Source: Trabulsiella guamensis ATCC 49490
GTDB taxonomy: Bacteria; Pseudomonadota; Gammaproteobacteria; Enterobacterales; Enterobacteriaceae
NCBI RefSeq assembly: GCF_000734965.1
Contig: NZ_JMTB01000043.1
Location: 86,988 to 150,987, forward strand
Direction of reading: 5' to 3'
Length of the DNA stretch: 64,000 bases
Of this stretch, positions 8,862 to 19,641 are shown one piece after another. A program made the translations under genes and the position numbers. Every line of letters starts with the position of its first letter. Position 1 is the first letter of the stretch. The notes beneath the pieces were generated by a model. That model worked only from the letters and a program-made list of their open reading frames with translations, made no database searches and was not told the origin of the DNA.

Positions 8862-10805
8862 TTATTCGCGCGCCAGCGCATCCACCGGATCAAGTCGGGC
8901 CGCATTTCTCGCAGGTAACCAGCCAAACAAAACGCCGGTCAGCGTCGAGCAGAAAAACGCCGTCAGCAGCGCCAGCGGTGAGAAACCAATCTCCCAGCCC
9001 GGCAAAAAGAGTTGCAATACCATGGCAATCATCAGCGATAACGTTACGCCCAGCGCGCCACCCACCAGGCACACCAGCACCGCCTCAATCAGGAACTGCT
9101 GCAGGACATCGCTGGCCCGCGCACCAACCGCCATGCGGATGCCGATCTCTCGGGTACGTTCCGTGACCGACACCAGCATAATATTCATCACGCCAATCCC
9201 GCCTACCACCAGTGAAATCACCGCCACCAGTGTCAGGAACAACTGAAGAGTATGTGTGGTTCTTTCCGCCGTTTTCAAGACACTGTCCATATTCCAGGTA
9301 AAGAAATCTTTCTTACCGTGGCGCAGCGTCAGCAACCGGGTCAGTTGCTGTTCCGCGAGCGCACTGTCATAACCCTCTTTGACCCTGACGGTGATAGAGT
9401 TGAGCCACGACTGCCCGACCACGCGCCCTGACATGGTGGTGTACGGCAACCAGACGCGCAGCACTTTGCTGCTGCCGAACATTGACTGTTTTTCATCTGC
9501 CACGCCAATCACCGTGGCGGGCGTATTGCCCACCAGTATCACTTCCCCGACGACCTTCGCTTTATTGGGAAAGAGCTGGCGGCGGCTGTTGCTGTCAAGC
9601 ACCACCACCTGCGCACGGCCATTAAGTTGAATATCATTAAAGGTATTTCCTTCGCTGAAGGTCATACCGTAGACGTTGAAATACTGTCCACCGACCCCTT
9701 CCGCATTCGCCGCCACATCAATATTGTTGGCGCGCAGACGCAGGCTTTTAGACACCGCCGGAGTCGCCGAACTGACCCACGACTGTTTCTGAATCGCCAG
9801 CAGATCATCATATTTCAGCGACTGCTGGTACTGCGGATCGTCGTCGCCAAAATCCTTACCGGGGTAGATATCAATAGTATTGGTGCCAATCGCCCGGATA
9901 TCCGCCAGCACCATCTGCTTAGCGGCGTCGCCCACCACTACTATCGAGACCACCGAAGCGATGCCGATGATAATCCCCAGCATCGTTAGCAACGTGCGCA
10001 TTTTATTAGCCGCCAGCGCGCGCCAGGCCATCGACAGCGCTTCGCGAAACCCGCTGGTAAACTGTCGCCAGCCGGAAGCATTGGCATGTTGCTCGCGAAT
10101 AGCAGCTCCCTGCGTTGCTGTTTTCGCCGGGGGATTGGTCATAATTTCCCCGTCACGAATCTCGATGATGCGCTCCGCCTGCGCCGCTACTTGCGGATCA
10201 TGCGTCACGATGATGACCGTATGGCCCTGCTCTTTCAACTGATGCAGGATAGCCATCACTTCGTCGCCGGAATGGGTATCCAGCGCCCCGGTGGGTTCGT
10301 CGGCGAGGATCACCTGTCCGCCGTTCATCAGCGCACGTGCAATACTCACGCGCTGCTGCTGGCCGCCGGACAGCTTCGACGGCTGATAATCCACCCGATC
10401 TTCCAGCCCCAGGCGCTTCAGTAATCCGAGCGCCCGCTGTCGTCTTGCTTTGCGTTCCGTACCGGCGTAGACCGCCGGGATCTCCACATTCTGCGCCGCC
10501 GTCAGGTGTGATAACAGGTGGTAGCGCTGAAAGATGAAGCCAAAGTGTTCACGGCGAAGCTTTGCCAGCGCGTCGCCGTCCAGCGTGGCGACATCAGTTC
10601 CGGCAACGCGATACGTTCCGCTGCTCGGCTTATCGAGACAACCGAGTATATTCATCAGGGTCGATTTGCCCGAGCCGGAAGCGCCGACAATCGCCACCAT
10701 TTCGCCGGCTTCAATACTGAGGGTGATCCCTTTGAGCACATCGACACTGCCGTCACCGGAGGGATAACTGCGCCGAATATTATTCAGCTCAAGCAGTGCC
10801 GTCAT
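8862..10805 (-). CDS. macB: MacB, ATP-binding/permease subunit of the MacAB-TolC efflux pump
   Basis: Inner-membrane ABC protein that drives export of macrolides, enterotoxin and other peptides through MacA and TolC. 647 residues. The ATPase domain is N-terminal (Walker [10 protein letters not shown], signature [15 protein letters not shown], Walker [13 protein letters not shown]). After it come the first membrane helix near residue 275, a large periplasmic domain and three C-terminal helices (FtsX-like). The start ATG overlaps the macA stop by 4 bp, so the genes are translationally coupled. Confidence 0.97.
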   Translation of the reverse strand: MTALLELNNIRRSYPSGDGSVDVLKGITLSIEAGEMVAIVGASGSGKSTLMNILGCLDKPSSGTYRVAGTDVATLDGDALAKLRREHFGFIFQRYHLLSHLTAAQNVEIPAVYAGTERKARRQRALGLLKRLGLEDRVDYQPSKLSGGQQQRVSIARALMNGGQVILADEPTGALDTHSGDEVMAILHQLKEQGHTVIIVTHDPQVAAQAERIIEIRDGEIMTNPPAKTATQGAAIREQHANASGWRQFTSGFREALSMAWRALAANKMRTLLTMLGIIIGIASVVSIVVVGDAAKQMVLADIRAIGTNTIDIYPGKDFGDDDPQYQQSLKYDDLLAIQKQSWVSSATPAVSKSLRLRANNIDVAANAEGVGGQYFNVYGMTFSEGNTFNDIQLNGRAQVVVLDSNSRRQLFPNKAKVVGEVILVGNTPATVIGVADEKQSMFGSSKVLRVWLPYTTMSGRVVGQSWLNSITVRVKEGYDSALAEQQLTRLLTLRHGKKDFFTWNMDSVLKTAERTTHTLQLFLTLVAVISLVVGGIGVMNIMLVSVTERTREIGIRMAVGARASDVLQQFLIEAVLVCLVGGALGVTLSLMIAMVLQLFLPGWEIGFSPLALLTAFFCSTLTGVLFGWLPARNAARLDPVDALARE

Positions 10806-11917
10806 TTCGCGGCTCCGGGTTTGCCTTCGCCGGTGATGACCTCATCCCCCTCTTCAAGCCCTTTGGTAATCTCCACGTCGGTGTCGTTGCGCGCACCAAT
10901 GCTGACTTCACGATCTTTGACCTCACCGTTACGCAGCAACCGCACGGTATAGCGGTTGTCGCCAACGGCGTCTCCCAGCGCCGACAACGGAATCGTCATG
11001 ATGTTTTTCACGCCGCTGAGCTGAATATGCACCTGGGCGGTCATCTCCAGACGCAGCACGCCCTGCGGGTTCGGCACTTCAAAACGGGCGTAATAGAAGA
11101 TGGCGTCGTTCACTTTTTCCGGTGTCGGCAGAATGTCTTTCAGTGTGCCTTCGTAGCGCGTCAGCGGGTCGCCAAGTACGGTAAACCAGGCCTTTTGTCC
11201 TGGTTTAAGGTGGATCACATCCGCTTCCGACACCTGCGCTTTCACCAGCATGGTGCTGAGATCCGCCAGAGTCAGAATATTCGGCGCCTGTTGCGCGGCG
11301 ATGACTGTCTGCCCCTGCAGCGTCGTTATTTGCGTCACTTCACCCGCCATCGGGGCGACAATGCGGGTGTAATCCAGATTGGTTTTTGCCGTATCAAGGG
11401 TCGCCTGATTGCGTTTAATCTGCGCTTCGATAGTACCGATTTGCGCCTGCTTAACCGCCAGATCAGTCGCGGCGGTATCCAGATCCTGTTGCGAGATCAG
11501 GTTAGTTTTCGCCAGTTTTTGCTGTCGCGCCAGCGTCACCTGCGCCAGTTTCTGCTCAGCCTGCGCCTGCCGCAGTTGGGCGCGAAGCTCCATCAGCGTG
11601 GCGTCCACCTCTTTGATCTGGTTTTCCGCCTGTTCCGGGTCAATAACCCCCAGCAACTGATCTTTTTTCACTTTATCGCCAATGCTGACTGACAGTGTTT
11701 TTAGCTGACCGCTCACCTGGGCGCCTACATCCACTTTGCGTAGCGCATCAAGCTTACCGGTCGCCAGCACGCTTTGTTGCAAATCGCCCTTGCGCACAAT
11801 CAGCGTCTGATATTGTGGCAGCGGAGCATTCAGCGTCCGCCATAGCCAGATCCCGGCAATGACAATCAGCACAGCCAGCAGCAGATAAACCTTTTTGCTT
11901 TTTCCCTTCAAATTCAT
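10802..11917 (-). CDS. macA: MacA, periplasmic adaptor of the MacAB-TolC pump
   Basis: Membrane-fusion protein linking MacB to TolC and stimulating its ATPase. 371 residues, the E. coli length, when started at MNLKGKSKK; the frame is open 27 bp further. It has one N-terminal membrane anchor (about 10-27), lipoyl halves ([20 protein letters not shown] and [14 protein letters not shown] regions) flanking an alpha-helical hairpin, then beta-barrel and membrane-proximal domains. It is the first gene of macAB. A possible PhoP-type direct repeat lies upstream at 11965-11981. Confidence 0.96.
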   Translation of the reverse strand: MNLKGKSKKVYLLLAVLIVIAGIWLWRTLNAPLPQYQTLIVRKGDLQQSVLATGKLDALRKVDVGAQVSGQLKTLSVSIGDKVKKDQLLGVIDPEQAENQIKEVDATLMELRAQLRQAQAEQKLAQVTLARQQKLAKTNLISQQDLDTAATDLAVKQAQIGTIEAQIKRNQATLDTAKTNLDYTRIVAPMAGEVTQITTLQGQTVIAAQQAPNILTLADLSTMLVKAQVSEADVIHLKPGQKAWFTVLGDPLTRYEGTLKDILPTPEKVNDAIFYYARFEVPNPQGVLRLEMTAQVHIQLSGVKNIMTIPLSALGDAVGDNRYTVRLLRNGEVKDREVSIGARNDTDVEITKGLEEGDEVITGEGKPGAAK

Positions 11918-11964
11918 AAAAAGTCCAACTCTATGCACGGGCATAAATAAAGGATGATTCTATC

Positions 11965-11981
11965 TAAACCTGACCTCAACG
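11965..11981 (-). promoter_or_regulatory. Possible PhoP-box-like direct repeat upstream of macA
   Basis: On the minus strand, CGTTGA-5 nt-GGTTTA resembles the PhoP consensus (T/G)GTTTA-N5-(T/G)GTTTA with one exact and one 4-of-6 half. macAB of Salmonella is reported as PhoP-controlled. A single exact half-site, TGTTTA (12012-12017), also lies upstream of ybjX. Weak sequence evidence only. Confidence 0.35.
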
Positions 11982-12079
11982 AAACCCTCTGTTTTACCAA
12001 CAGGTCTGATTTGTTTAGACAGTATTGATTATTCACCTGATGAAATAGTGCCATCCCTACCTGACCAACAGATTTCATC

Positions 12080-13036
12080 ATGTCATTCATCGCAGAAATA
12101 TCGCAATCGGAATCCGCGCAACTGAAGTCGGGCTGGCAGCTTTTTCAGTTACTTCGAAGTGGAAAACTCATGCCAGGCCTGGCGTGGCGCAATCAGGCCT
12201 ATCGCCGCAAATTCATGCTGCGTTCGCTGGCAACACCGTTCAGCACGTTGCACCTGTTGAATGTCCTGGCCCAACAGCCGCAACTGATACAGATGCTGCA
12301 TGTGCAGCCAGGACTGCCCTGCCGTCTGCATCGCCCGTGGTTATCCGTCAATATGTCGCGCGCACAGGCTGTCGACGCGCTGCACTGTCACTATCAACGG
12401 CTCGCCGACGTGCTGCCGGTGCGGGTATTCAACCGCTATCTCACGCCGGATGGCGTCACACTGGCAGTGCTGAGCGGTAAAGACGACCAGACCTTTACGG
12501 TGCGTCTGCGGGCCGACGCCATGCAGGATAAAGAAGGCGAAGCGACGTTGCAGTTTTATGATGCGCAGGAAATTATGCTGGCGGAGTTGACCTTTACGTT
12601 CTGCCGCTTCGGGGGCAAAAATACGCTCTATATCGGCGGCCTGCAAGGCGCCAAAGCGCACGTCCCCCATGAACGGATCCAGACGGCGACCAGGGCCTGC
12701 CACGGTCTTTTTCCGAAACGCCTGCTGGTGGAAGTCGCCATGACGCTGGGCCAGCATCTCGGCGCGGCGCAGATCCGCGCAGTCAGTAACGAAACGCATA
12801 TTTACCGCAGCCTACGCTATCGCAGGAAAAAACAGGGACACCTGCATGCGGATTATAATAGTTTCTGGGCGTCGCTAGGTGCCCGTGTGGATGAGCGCGG
12901 CGATTACGTGCTGCCCAACGAAATGCGACGTAAGCCGATGGAAGAGATTGCCAGCAAGAAGCGCGCCGAATATCGTCGCCGCTACGCGCTGTCAGACAGT
13001 CTGCATCAACAAACGCGGCTGGTATGTCAACGCTAA
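12080..13036 (+). CDS. ybjX: VirK/YbjX family protein (DUF535)
   Basis: 318-residue cytoplasmic protein with no signal peptide or membrane segment. It belongs to the VirK/YbjX family, whose members in Shigella and Salmonella are tied to virulence and antimicrobial-peptide resistance. The biochemical function is unknown. Conserved stretches include LYIGGLQGAK and the basic C-terminal third (YRSLRYRRKKQG to KKRAEYRRRYAL). It is divergent from macA. Its stop codon overlaps that of ybjD by 4 bp on the opposite strand (CTAA), as in E. coli. Confidence 0.93.
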   Translation: MSFIAEISQSESAQLKSGWQLFQLLRSGKLMPGLAWRNQAYRRKFMLRSLATPFSTLHLLNVLAQQPQLIQMLHVQPGLPCRLHRPWLSVNMSRAQAVDALHCHYQRLADVLPVRVFNRYLTPDGVTLAVLSGKDDQTFTVRLRADAMQDKEGEATLQFYDAQEIMLAELTFTFCRFGGKNTLYIGGLQGAKAHVPHERIQTATRACHGLFPKRLLVEVAMTLGQHLGAAQIRAVSNETHIYRSLRYRRKKQGHLHADYNSFWASLGARVDERGDYVLPNEMRRKPMEEIASKKRAEYRRRYALSDSLHQQTRLVCQR

Positions 13037-14691
13037 TCTGCTCTCCCGCGCGCCAGCCAGAGTACGCGGGAGAACATTTTTCGCAGCAGCATCGGGACGG
13101 CATCGATCCCCCGACGCCCGGCTTCAATCGCCACTTCAATAGCCAGATCCGGCTTTGATGAGCGGTGAATCGCTTTAGTGATCACCCGCCGCAGGTTCAT
13201 CGGCACGCCTTCCGGAATCTGCGCCACCCGGTGATAAACCCCCGCGAACCCCTGTTTGTACATGAAGTGTTCCATATCCATGGCCGGTAACACCGTCAGG
13301 TGATCCCGCTCCAGCTCTCCGTCATTGTTGAGCAGGCTGCGCACTGTCGCGGCATATTTCTTCCCGGCTTCATCACCATCCACCAGCACATGCCACTCGA
13401 TGCCCATCCGGCGGGCAAACTTAATCAGCGGCTTCAGGCCTGACTGGGCGAATTCGATCACTTTCACCCCTTCCGCATCAAAATGGTGACCGCACTGGCG
13501 TGCCATTTCGTTGATCATCCAGGTTTCGGTTTCGCCTTCCACCAGCAGCCAGCAGCGGGAAAAGAGCGAAGAGGCACGATTAAAACGAATATGGAACGCG
13601 ATGCGGCGACCGTCTTCCGCATTCATTCCACCTGGCCCGAGACGCCATGCGGCCACCCGCGACGACTCACGCACCAGTCGGCACACCTGCTCAACCGGCG
13701 TCATGGATAACAGTTCGCTGGAGTTGGTAGTAGTCACCTGCTGTAACGGCAGAAGATTCAGCAAATTCCAGGCGACGGAGAGCATGATCGGATGCAGACG
13801 GGTTTCCGGATCTTCCACCAGCAACAGGGGGCGCGCATCCCGGTCCAGCCTGACAGTGCCTTTGGCCTGCAACAGAGTGGAGAACAACCCCAACAGGATC
13901 ACCCGATGGCTGCGACTGCCGGGTTTATCGATCATGCGGTTAATAATGTCGAGATAACGCCAGCTGCGCTGTTCATCCGTCGACCGCCGGCGTAACAAAC
14001 GGTGGCGTGATTCGGCGGTTCCCTGCTCGGAAAAGTAGTGTTCCAGCAGTTGTACCATAGCGGAAAGCCCCTGGCGGATCTGGGCATCGGTGAGGTTTTG
14101 CGGGCTGCGCACCAGCTCGCGGGAGAGGAAATCAAGCTGGCGGGCGGTGACTTCTACATCCGGCAGATGCGGCACCGTCCCACTGCTAATGCGGCGCATA
14201 AAGCGGGCATCGCGCAGGCGCAGCACCGGTTTCAGGCGGATCAGATGGTGCGCCAGATTGTCGATATCGTCCAGTTCCAGCGCTTCGCCCTCGCCATTGA
14301 GGAAACTGCGCAGCGTCATCACGCTTCCGTCTTCCGCCAGTTCCCCTTCAAGACGATAAAAGACGCGCTGATAACCATCGTCGCAAGGTACCCACCCGGC
14401 AGAAAGCGGGCGATAACGGCGCACACGATGGCGGCCAGGCTCGAGTTCGCGAAAGGTCAGGATGATGTGTAAATGATGCTCGCGCCCCTGCACATCGCCC
14501 GTGGGAAACCAGAAATCGTCGCGGACAAAATGGTAGAGCGACGGCTCAGGAGACAACAGTAACGTTAATGCATCCAGGAGGCTGGATTTACCCCAGGCGT
14601 TTTCACCGATCAACACGTTGTTATGTTCCAGCATCAGCGATAAGCGCCGGATCCCGCGAAAGCCTACGATTTCCACCCGTTCAAGAAGCAT
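13033..14691 (-). CDS. ybjD: OLD-family ATP-dependent nuclease-like protein YbjD
   Basis: 552 residues, the E. coli length. The N-terminal ABC-type ATPase has Walker A GENAWGKSSLLD (about residues 33-44) and a Walker B-like LLLVEDPETRLHP. The C-terminal half is a Toprim domain with the LVEGETE glutamate and LVDGDEAG aspartates expected for metal-dependent cleavage. OLD nucleases are linked to phage exclusion and DNA repair, but the role of chromosomal YbjD is not established. Convergent with ybjX. No break or missing motif is seen. Confidence 0.93.
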   Translation of the reverse strand: MLLERVEIVGFRGIRRLSLMLEHNNVLIGENAWGKSSLLDALTLLLSPEPSLYHFVRDDFWFPTGDVQGREHHLHIILTFRELEPGRHRVRRYRPLSAGWVPCDDGYQRVFYRLEGELAEDGSVMTLRSFLNGEGEALELDDIDNLAHHLIRLKPVLRLRDARFMRRISSGTVPHLPDVEVTARQLDFLSRELVRSPQNLTDAQIRQGLSAMVQLLEHYFSEQGTAESRHRLLRRRSTDEQRSWRYLDIINRMIDKPGSRSHRVILLGLFSTLLQAKGTVRLDRDARPLLLVEDPETRLHPIMLSVAWNLLNLLPLQQVTTTNSSELLSMTPVEQVCRLVRESSRVAAWRLGPGGMNAEDGRRIAFHIRFNRASSLFSRCWLLVEGETETWMINEMARQCGHHFDAEGVKVIEFAQSGLKPLIKFARRMGIEWHVLVDGDEAGKKYAATVRSLLNNDGELERDHLTVLPAMDMEHFMYKQGFAGVYHRVAQIPEGVPMNLRRVITKAIHRSSKPDLAIEVAIEAGRRGIDAVPMLLRKMFSRVLWLARGRAD

Positions 14692-15092
14692 AGCCCTCTC
14701 CCCTCCGTCATATTCTCCTTTTGCTATCAGCAGTATAGCGGCAGAGTCTGGCGCTGAACACCAGCCTAATCGTATCTGTTTAGCCTGTATTCTTTTCCAG
14801 ATGAAACATGAAAACGCGTGAAAAGAATATGAACCAGAGCCTGCAATTATATTTTATGCTGTATGTTTACTTTCAGTTGAAGCATTCTACACTTACATTA
14901 CCTCAGAATTTTCTAAGGAATGACACCGTATTGCCTTAAATCAAACCAATAAGACTTATTTAACTGGCAAAGGGATGGTTTTCATTTTTAGAATACGTAG
15001 TCTTTATTTTCATCGCATTCCTTTGTCGCGATAAATAAATGACCAGTGCGGCTTATTCGCGCACTGATACACTATTATCCATTGAGGTGGCT
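14692..15092. other. ybjD-aqpZ intergenic region
   Basis: 401 bp, clearly more AT-rich than the flanking genes between about 14,800 and 15,060. No ORF here has a convincing ribosome site. It should contain the divergent ybjD and aqpZ promoters. No strong hairpin or recognisable operator is seen. Confidence 0.6.
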
Positions 15093-15788
15093 ATGTTCAG
15101 AAAATTAGCAGCGGAATGCTTTGGTACATTCTGGCTGGTGTTCGGTGGTTGTGGTAGCGCGGTTCTGGCTGCGGCATTCCCTGAATTAGGAATTGGTTTT
15201 GCAGGTGTTGCGCTGGCGTTTGGTTTAACAGTACTGACCATGGCCTATGCCGTGGGTCATATCTCTGGCGGTCATTTCAACCCGGCGGTGACGTTAGGCC
15301 TGTGGGCTGGTGGTCGTTTCCCGGCGAAAGAGGTGATTGGTTATATTATCGCCCAGGTGGTGGGCGGTATTATTGCCGCAGCGATTCTGTACCTCATTGC
15401 CAGCGGTAAAGTCGGTTTTGATGCCGCAGCCAGCGGTTTCGCCTCTAACGGCTATGGCGAACACTCACCGGGCGGCTTTTCCATGCTGTCTGCCATTGTG
15501 ATTGAGATTGTCCTGACCTGTGGCTTCCTGCTGGTCATCCACGGTGCGACTGATAAACATGCGCCGGCTGGCTTTGCGCCGATTGCCATCGGTCTGGCGC
15601 TGACGCTAATCCACCTGATCAGCATTCCGGTCACCAACACCTCGGTTAACCCGGCGCGCAGTACCGCCGTCGCCATCTTCCAGGGCGGCTGGGCACTGCA
15701 GCAGTTGTGGTTATTCTGGGTGATGCCGATTGTCGGCGGTATCCTCGGCGGCGTGCTCTATCGCACTCTGCTCGAAAAACGCGATTAA
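15093..15788 (+). CDS. aqpZ: Aquaporin Z
   Basis: Water channel of the inner membrane. 231 residues with six membrane helices. The two half-helix signature motifs are present, [10 protein letters not shown] after helix 2 and [10 protein letters not shown] after helix 5, along with the selectivity-filter regions typical of a water-specific channel. The ATG at 15093 follows the ribosome site GAGGTGG. The frame is open 54 bp further but that extension is not part of the family. A terminator follows, so it is probably a single-gene unit. Confidence 0.97.
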   Translation: MFRKLAAECFGTFWLVFGGCGSAVLAAAFPELGIGFAGVALAFGLTVLTMAYAVGHISGGHFNPAVTLGLWAGGRFPAKEVIGYIIAQVVGGIIAAAILYLIASGKVGFDAAASGFASNGYGEHSPGGFSMLSAIVIEIVLTCGFLLVIHGATDKHAPAGFAPIAIGLALTLIHLISIPVTNTSVNPARSTAVAIFQGGWALQQLWLFWVMPIVGGILGGVLYRTLLEKRD

Positions 15789-15802
15789 GCGAATTGTCAC
15801 AT

Positions 15803-15842
15803 ACGCCCGACGTCGCCTCACCGCGTTGTCGGGCGTTTTTTA
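15803..15842 (+). terminator. Rho-independent terminator of aqpZ
   Basis: ACGCCCGAC / GTCGGGCGT, a 9-bp stem, followed by TTTTTT. It lies 15 bp after the stop codon. Confidence 0.9.
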
Positions 15843-15919
15843 TTCCGCATCTATTTACTGAGTCCCGGGAATTAGGTAGTGTCTGGTGCGCTATTTTTAT
15901 TCAAAGGACCGGGTTGTTC

Positions 15920-16819
15920 ATGTTCTCAGGCTTGCTGATTATCCTCCTGCCGCTGATAGCAGGTTATCTTATCCCCCTGCGCCATAGCGCAACACTGAAA
16001 CTGATAAATCGTCTGTTAAGCTGGATTGTTTACGTGATTCTCTTTTTTATGGGGATCAGCCTGGCGTTTCTTGATAATCTGACAAGTAATCTACTGGCGA
16101 TCCTTCACTATTCTGCTGTCAGTATCGTTATTATTTTGCTGTGCAATATTGTGGCGTTGTTATGGCTGGAAAGAGTCCTTCCCTGGCGTCATCAGCACCA
16201 GCAGGAAAAATTACCGTCGCGTATTGCGATGGCGCTGGAATCATTAAAACTTTGCGGCGTTGTGGTGCTGGGTTTTTTACTTGGACTGACCGGACTTGCT
16301 TTTCTTCAGCATGCCACCGAAGCCAGCGAATATACGCTCATCTTTTTGCTATTCCTCGTCGGCGTGCAATTAAGAAATAACGGCATGACACTCAGACAAA
16401 TAATCCTGAATCGTCGGGGAATGATTGTCGCGGTTATTGTTGTCATCAGTTCGCTGGTGGGTGGCGCGATGAATGCCTTTATTCTTGACCTGCCGTTAAA
16501 AACCAGTCTCGCCATGGCATCCGGGTATGGCTGGTATTCGCTGTCGGGCATTTTGCTTACCGAAGCCTTTGGTCCGGTGATTGGCAGCGCCGCCTTCTTT
16601 AACGATCTGGCGCGCGAACTTATCGCCATTATGCTGATTCCGGGCCTGGTACACCGTAGTCGCTCCACCGCTCTGGGGCTGTCTGGTGCAACATCAATGG
16701 ACTTTACTCTGCCGGTACTGCAACGTTCCGGAGGAATTGAAATTGTTCCTGCGGCGATTGTGCATGGCTTTATTTTGAGTCTGCTGGTGCCGTTATTAAT
16801 GGCCTTTTTCTCCGCATAA
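15920..16819 (+). CDS. lysO: L-lysine exporter LysO (YbjE)
   Basis: Inner-membrane exporter giving resistance to lysine and its toxic analogue thialysine. 299 residues and about eight hydrophobic helices, starting MFSGLLIILLPLIAGY. The frame extends back into aqpZ, but the ATG at 15920 with an upstream AAAGGA sequence gives the accepted length. Conserved acidic residues sit in LAFLDNL and AFILDLP. A near-perfect inverted repeat (16830-16850, GGCGGTAATG / CATTACCGCC) follows the stop, without a T-run. Confidence 0.94.
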   Translation: MFSGLLIILLPLIAGYLIPLRHSATLKLINRLLSWIVYVILFFMGISLAFLDNLTSNLLAILHYSAVSIVIILLCNIVALLWLERVLPWRHQHQQEKLPSRIAMALESLKLCGVVVLGFLLGLTGLAFLQHATEASEYTLIFLLFLVGVQLRNNGMTLRQIILNRRGMIVAVIVVISSLVGGAMNAFILDLPLKTSLAMASGYGWYSLSGILLTEAFGPVIGSAAFFNDLARELIAIMLIPGLVHRSRSTALGLSGATSMDFTLPVLQRSGGIEIVPAAIVHGFILSLLVPLLMAFFSA

Positions 16820-16854
16820 CGCCCTTCCTGGCGGTAATGCCATTACCGCCAAAA

Positions 16855-16950
16855 TTGCGCTAAATCAATCTCTGTGTAAGTTGCATTAAAAATGCCTTTT
16901 CAGCGACATGGTCGGAGCTTACTCTTAAACATGTATCTTAAATATAACTT
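16855..16950 (+). promoter_or_regulatory. hcp control region: FNR-like and NsrR-like sites
   Basis: At 16855-16868, TTGCG-CTAA-ATCAA resembles the FNR palindrome TTGAT-N4-ATCAA (8 of 10). At 16931-16950, ATGTATCTTAAATATAACTT resembles an NsrR operator. In E. coli, hcp-hcr is activated by FNR without oxygen and repressed by the NO sensor NsrR, and both assignments fit the spacing to the hcp ATG at 16965. Motif match by eye only. Confidence 0.6.
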
Positions 16951-16964
16951 TAAAAGGTGTGACC

Positions 16965-18617
16965 ATGTTTTGTGTGCAATGTGAACAAACCATTCGTACC
17001 CCGGCAGGTAACGGCTGTTCTTACGCGCAGGGGATGTGCGGGAAAACCGCGGAAACCTCTGATCTGCAGGATCTGCTGATCGCCACGCTACAGGGCTTGT
17101 CGGCATGGGCGGTAAAAGCACGTGAATACGGCATCATCGATCATGATGTTGATAACTTTGCCCCTCGCGCCTTCTTCTCAACATTGACCAACGTTAACTT
17201 TGATTCCCCTCGCATTATTGCCTACGCGCGCGAAGCCATCGCCAGACGCGAAATGCTGAAAGCGCAATGCCTGCATAACGATCCTGCTGTTGCCGTTGAT
17301 AACCCGATGGCGGGTCTGCAACTGGTCAGCGACGACCTCGGCGAATTACAACGTCAGGCCGCTGAATTCACTCCGAACAAAGACAAAGCAGCGATTGGCG
17401 AAAACATTCTCGGCCTGCGTCTGCTGTGCCTGTATGGTCTGAAAGGTGCCGCAGCGTACATGGAGCATGCGCATGTACTGGGGCAGTACGACAACAGCAT
17501 TTATGCGCAATACCACAAAATCATGGCGTGGCTGGGTACCTGGCCGACTGACATGAATGCACTGCTGGAATGCTCGATGGAAATCGGTCAGATGAACTTC
17601 AAAGTGATGAGCATCCTCGACGCCGGTGAAACCGACACCTACGGCCACCCAACTCCGACGCAGGTCAACGTGAAAGCCGTTGCCGGGAAATGCATTCTGA
17701 TTTCCGGTCATGACCTGAAAGATCTCTACAACCTGCTGCAGCAGACCGAAGGCACCGGCGTTAACGTTTATACCCATGGTGAAATGTTACCGGCGCATGG
17801 TTATCCTGAGCTGCGTAAATTCAAACACCTCGTCGGTAACTACGGCAGCGGCTGGCAGAATCAGCAGGTGGAATTCGCCCGCTTCCCTGGCCCCATCGTT
17901 ATGACCTCCAATTGCATTATCGACCCGACCGTGGGGGCTTATGATGATCGCATCTGGACCCGCAGCATCGTCGGCTGGCCGGGTGTGAGCCACCTCGAAG
18001 GCGATGACTTCTCGCCGGTTATCCAGCAGGCGCAGCAAATGGCAGGCTTCCCGTATAGCGAAATTGAGCATCTGATCACGGTCGGTTTTGGCCGCCAGAC
18101 ACTGCTCGGCGCAGCAGACACCCTGATTGACCTGGTCAGCCGTGAAAAACTGCGGCACATCTTCCTCGTGGGCGGCTGTGACGGCGCGCGCGATGAACGT
18201 AGCTACTTCACCGATTTTGCCACCAGCGTCCCCGATGACTGTCTGATCATGACCCTGGCGTGCGGTAAATACCGTTTCAACAAGCTGGACTTCGGCGACA
18301 TCGAAGGTCTGCCGCGTCTGGTGGATGCCGGTCAGTGTAACGACGCCTATTCGGCGATCATTCTGGCGGTGACTCTGGCAGAAAAACTGGGTTGTGGTGT
18401 GAACGATCTGCCATTGTCGCTGGTGCTTTCCTGGTTTGAACAGAAAGCGATTGTCATTCTGCTGACCCTGCTGTCGCTGGGCGTGAAAAACATCGTCACC
18501 GGCCCGACCGCACCTGGCTTCCTGACGCCGGATCTGCTGGCCGTTCTGAATGAAAAATTTGGTCTGCGTTCAGTCACCACCGTTGAACAGGATATGCAGC
18601 AATTGCTGTGCGCGTAA
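16965..18617 (+). CDS. hcp: Hybrid cluster protein (high-affinity NO reductase)
   Basis: Iron-sulfur enzyme that reduces NO to N2O in anaerobic cells and also drives protein S-nitrosylation. 550 residues from ATG 16965; an in-frame GTG lies 6 bp earlier. The N-terminal cluster cysteines C-x2-C-x11-C-x6-C (Cys3, 6, 18, 25) are intact, and hybrid-cluster ligands are seen in [16 protein letters not shown] and [10 protein letters not shown]. hcr follows after 10 bp with ribosome site AAGGAGGAAA, forming the known two-gene operon. FNR- and NsrR-like sites lie upstream. Confidence 0.97.
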   Translation: MFCVQCEQTIRTPAGNGCSYAQGMCGKTAETSDLQDLLIATLQGLSAWAVKAREYGIIDHDVDNFAPRAFFSTLTNVNFDSPRIIAYAREAIARREMLKAQCLHNDPAVAVDNPMAGLQLVSDDLGELQRQAAEFTPNKDKAAIGENILGLRLLCLYGLKGAAAYMEHAHVLGQYDNSIYAQYHKIMAWLGTWPTDMNALLECSMEIGQMNFKVMSILDAGETDTYGHPTPTQVNVKAVAGKCILISGHDLKDLYNLLQQTEGTGVNVYTHGEMLPAHGYPELRKFKHLVGNYGSGWQNQQVEFARFPGPIVMTSNCIIDPTVGAYDDRIWTRSIVGWPGVSHLEGDDFSPVIQQAQQMAGFPYSEIEHLITVGFGRQTLLGAADTLIDLVSREKLRHIFLVGGCDGARDERSYFTDFATSVPDDCLIMTLACGKYRFNKLDFGDIEGLPRLVDAGQCNDAYSAIILAVTLAEKLGCGVNDLPLSLVLSWFEQKAIVILLTLLSLGVKNIVTGPTAPGFLTPDLLAVLNEKFGLRSVTTVEQDMQQLLCA

Positions 18618-18627
18618 GGAGGAAAGC

Positions 18628-19596
18628 ATGACGATGCCAACATCACAGTGTCCGTGGCGGATGCAGGTTCATCACATCACTCAGGAAACGCCGGATGTCT
18701 GGACGCTGTCACTGCTGTGTCACGACCATTATCCGTACCGCGCCGGGCAGTATGCGCTGGTCAGTATCCGCAATTCGGCGGATACCCTGCGCGCCTACAC
18801 TCTCTCTTCAACGCCGGGCGTCAGCGAATACATTACGCTGACTGTCCGTCGCATCGATGATGGCGTAGGCTCGCAGTGGCTGACGAACAACGTCAAACGC
18901 GGCGACTACCTCTGGCTTTCCGGCGCTCAGGGTGAATTTACCTGTGATGATAAAGCGAGCGATCGTTTCCTGCTGCTGGCCGGTGGTTGCGGCGTGACGC
19001 CGGTGATGTCGATGCGTCGCTGGCTGGCGAAATATCGTCCGCAGGCGGATGTGAAGGTGATCTTTAACATCCGATCGCCACAGGACGTTATTTTCGCTGA
19101 CGAGTGGTGCCAGTACCCTGTTACCCTGGTAGCGGAAAATAACGCCACGGACGGTTTCGTTGCCGGTCGTCTTACCCGTGAACTCCTGGCGAGCGAGCCG
19201 GATCTCGCCTCCCGCACAGTGATGACCTGTGGCCCGGCACCGTACATGGCGATGGTTGAAGAGGAAGTGAAAGCGCTGGGTGTGACGCAGTTTTATAAAG
19301 AGCAATTCTTTACACCGGTCGCGGAAGCGGCCACCAGCGGGCTGAAATTCACCAAACTGCAACCGGCAAAAACGTTTTTTGGTCGTGTCGGCACCACGTT
19401 GCTGGAAGCGCTGGAAAGCAACAAAGTCCCGGTCAATGCCGCCTGTCGCGCCGGGGTTTGCGGAAGTTGCAAAACCAAAGTGGTCTCCGGTGAGTATACC
19501 GTCAGCAGTACCATGACCCTGACGGAGCAGGAGATCGCCAGTGGCTATGTGCTGGCCTGTTCCTGTCATCCGCAGGGTGATCTTGTCCTCGCGTAA
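18628..19596 (+). CDS. hcr: NADH oxidoreductase Hcr (electron donor to Hcp)
   Basis: Transfers electrons from NADH to Hcp. 322 residues, the E. coli length, from the ATG at 18628. The N-terminal FAD-binding domain has RAYTLSS, the NAD-binding domain has LLAGGCGVTPVMSM and TCGPAPYM, and the C-terminal plant-type 2Fe-2S ferredoxin domain has CRAGVCGSC with the distal Cys in LACSCHP. It is preceded by a strong ribosome site at the end of hcp. Followed by an inverted repeat at 19602-19632. Confidence 0.96.
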   Translation: MTMPTSQCPWRMQVHHITQETPDVWTLSLLCHDHYPYRAGQYALVSIRNSADTLRAYTLSSTPGVSEYITLTVRRIDDGVGSQWLTNNVKRGDYLWLSGAQGEFTCDDKASDRFLLLAGGCGVTPVMSMRRWLAKYRPQADVKVIFNIRSPQDVIFADEWCQYPVTLVAENNATDGFVAGRLTRELLASEPDLASRTVMTCGPAPYMAMVEEEVKALGVTQFYKEQFFTPVAEAATSGLKFTKLQPAKTFFGRVGTTLLEALESNKVPVNAACRAGVCGSCKTKVVSGEYTVSSTMTLTEQEIASGYVLACSCHPQGDLVLA

Positions 19597-19601
19597 TCTG
19601 C

Positions 19602-19632
19602 AAGCCCGGTGGCATCAGCGCTTACCGGGCTT
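19602..19632. repeat. Inverted repeat (REP-like or terminator) between hcr and the DoxX gene
   Basis: AAGCCCGGT - 13 nt - ACCGGGCTT, a perfect 9-bp stem between two convergent genes. There is no T-run, so a REP-like element or mRNA-stabilising hairpin is as likely as a terminator. Confidence 0.65.
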
Positions 19633-19641
19633 ACAAAACCG

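Noticed and set aside
13033..14691. ybjD as a newly acquired OLD-family defence gene
   Set aside because: Same size, place and stop-codon overlap with ybjX as in E. coli, so it is a core gene here.
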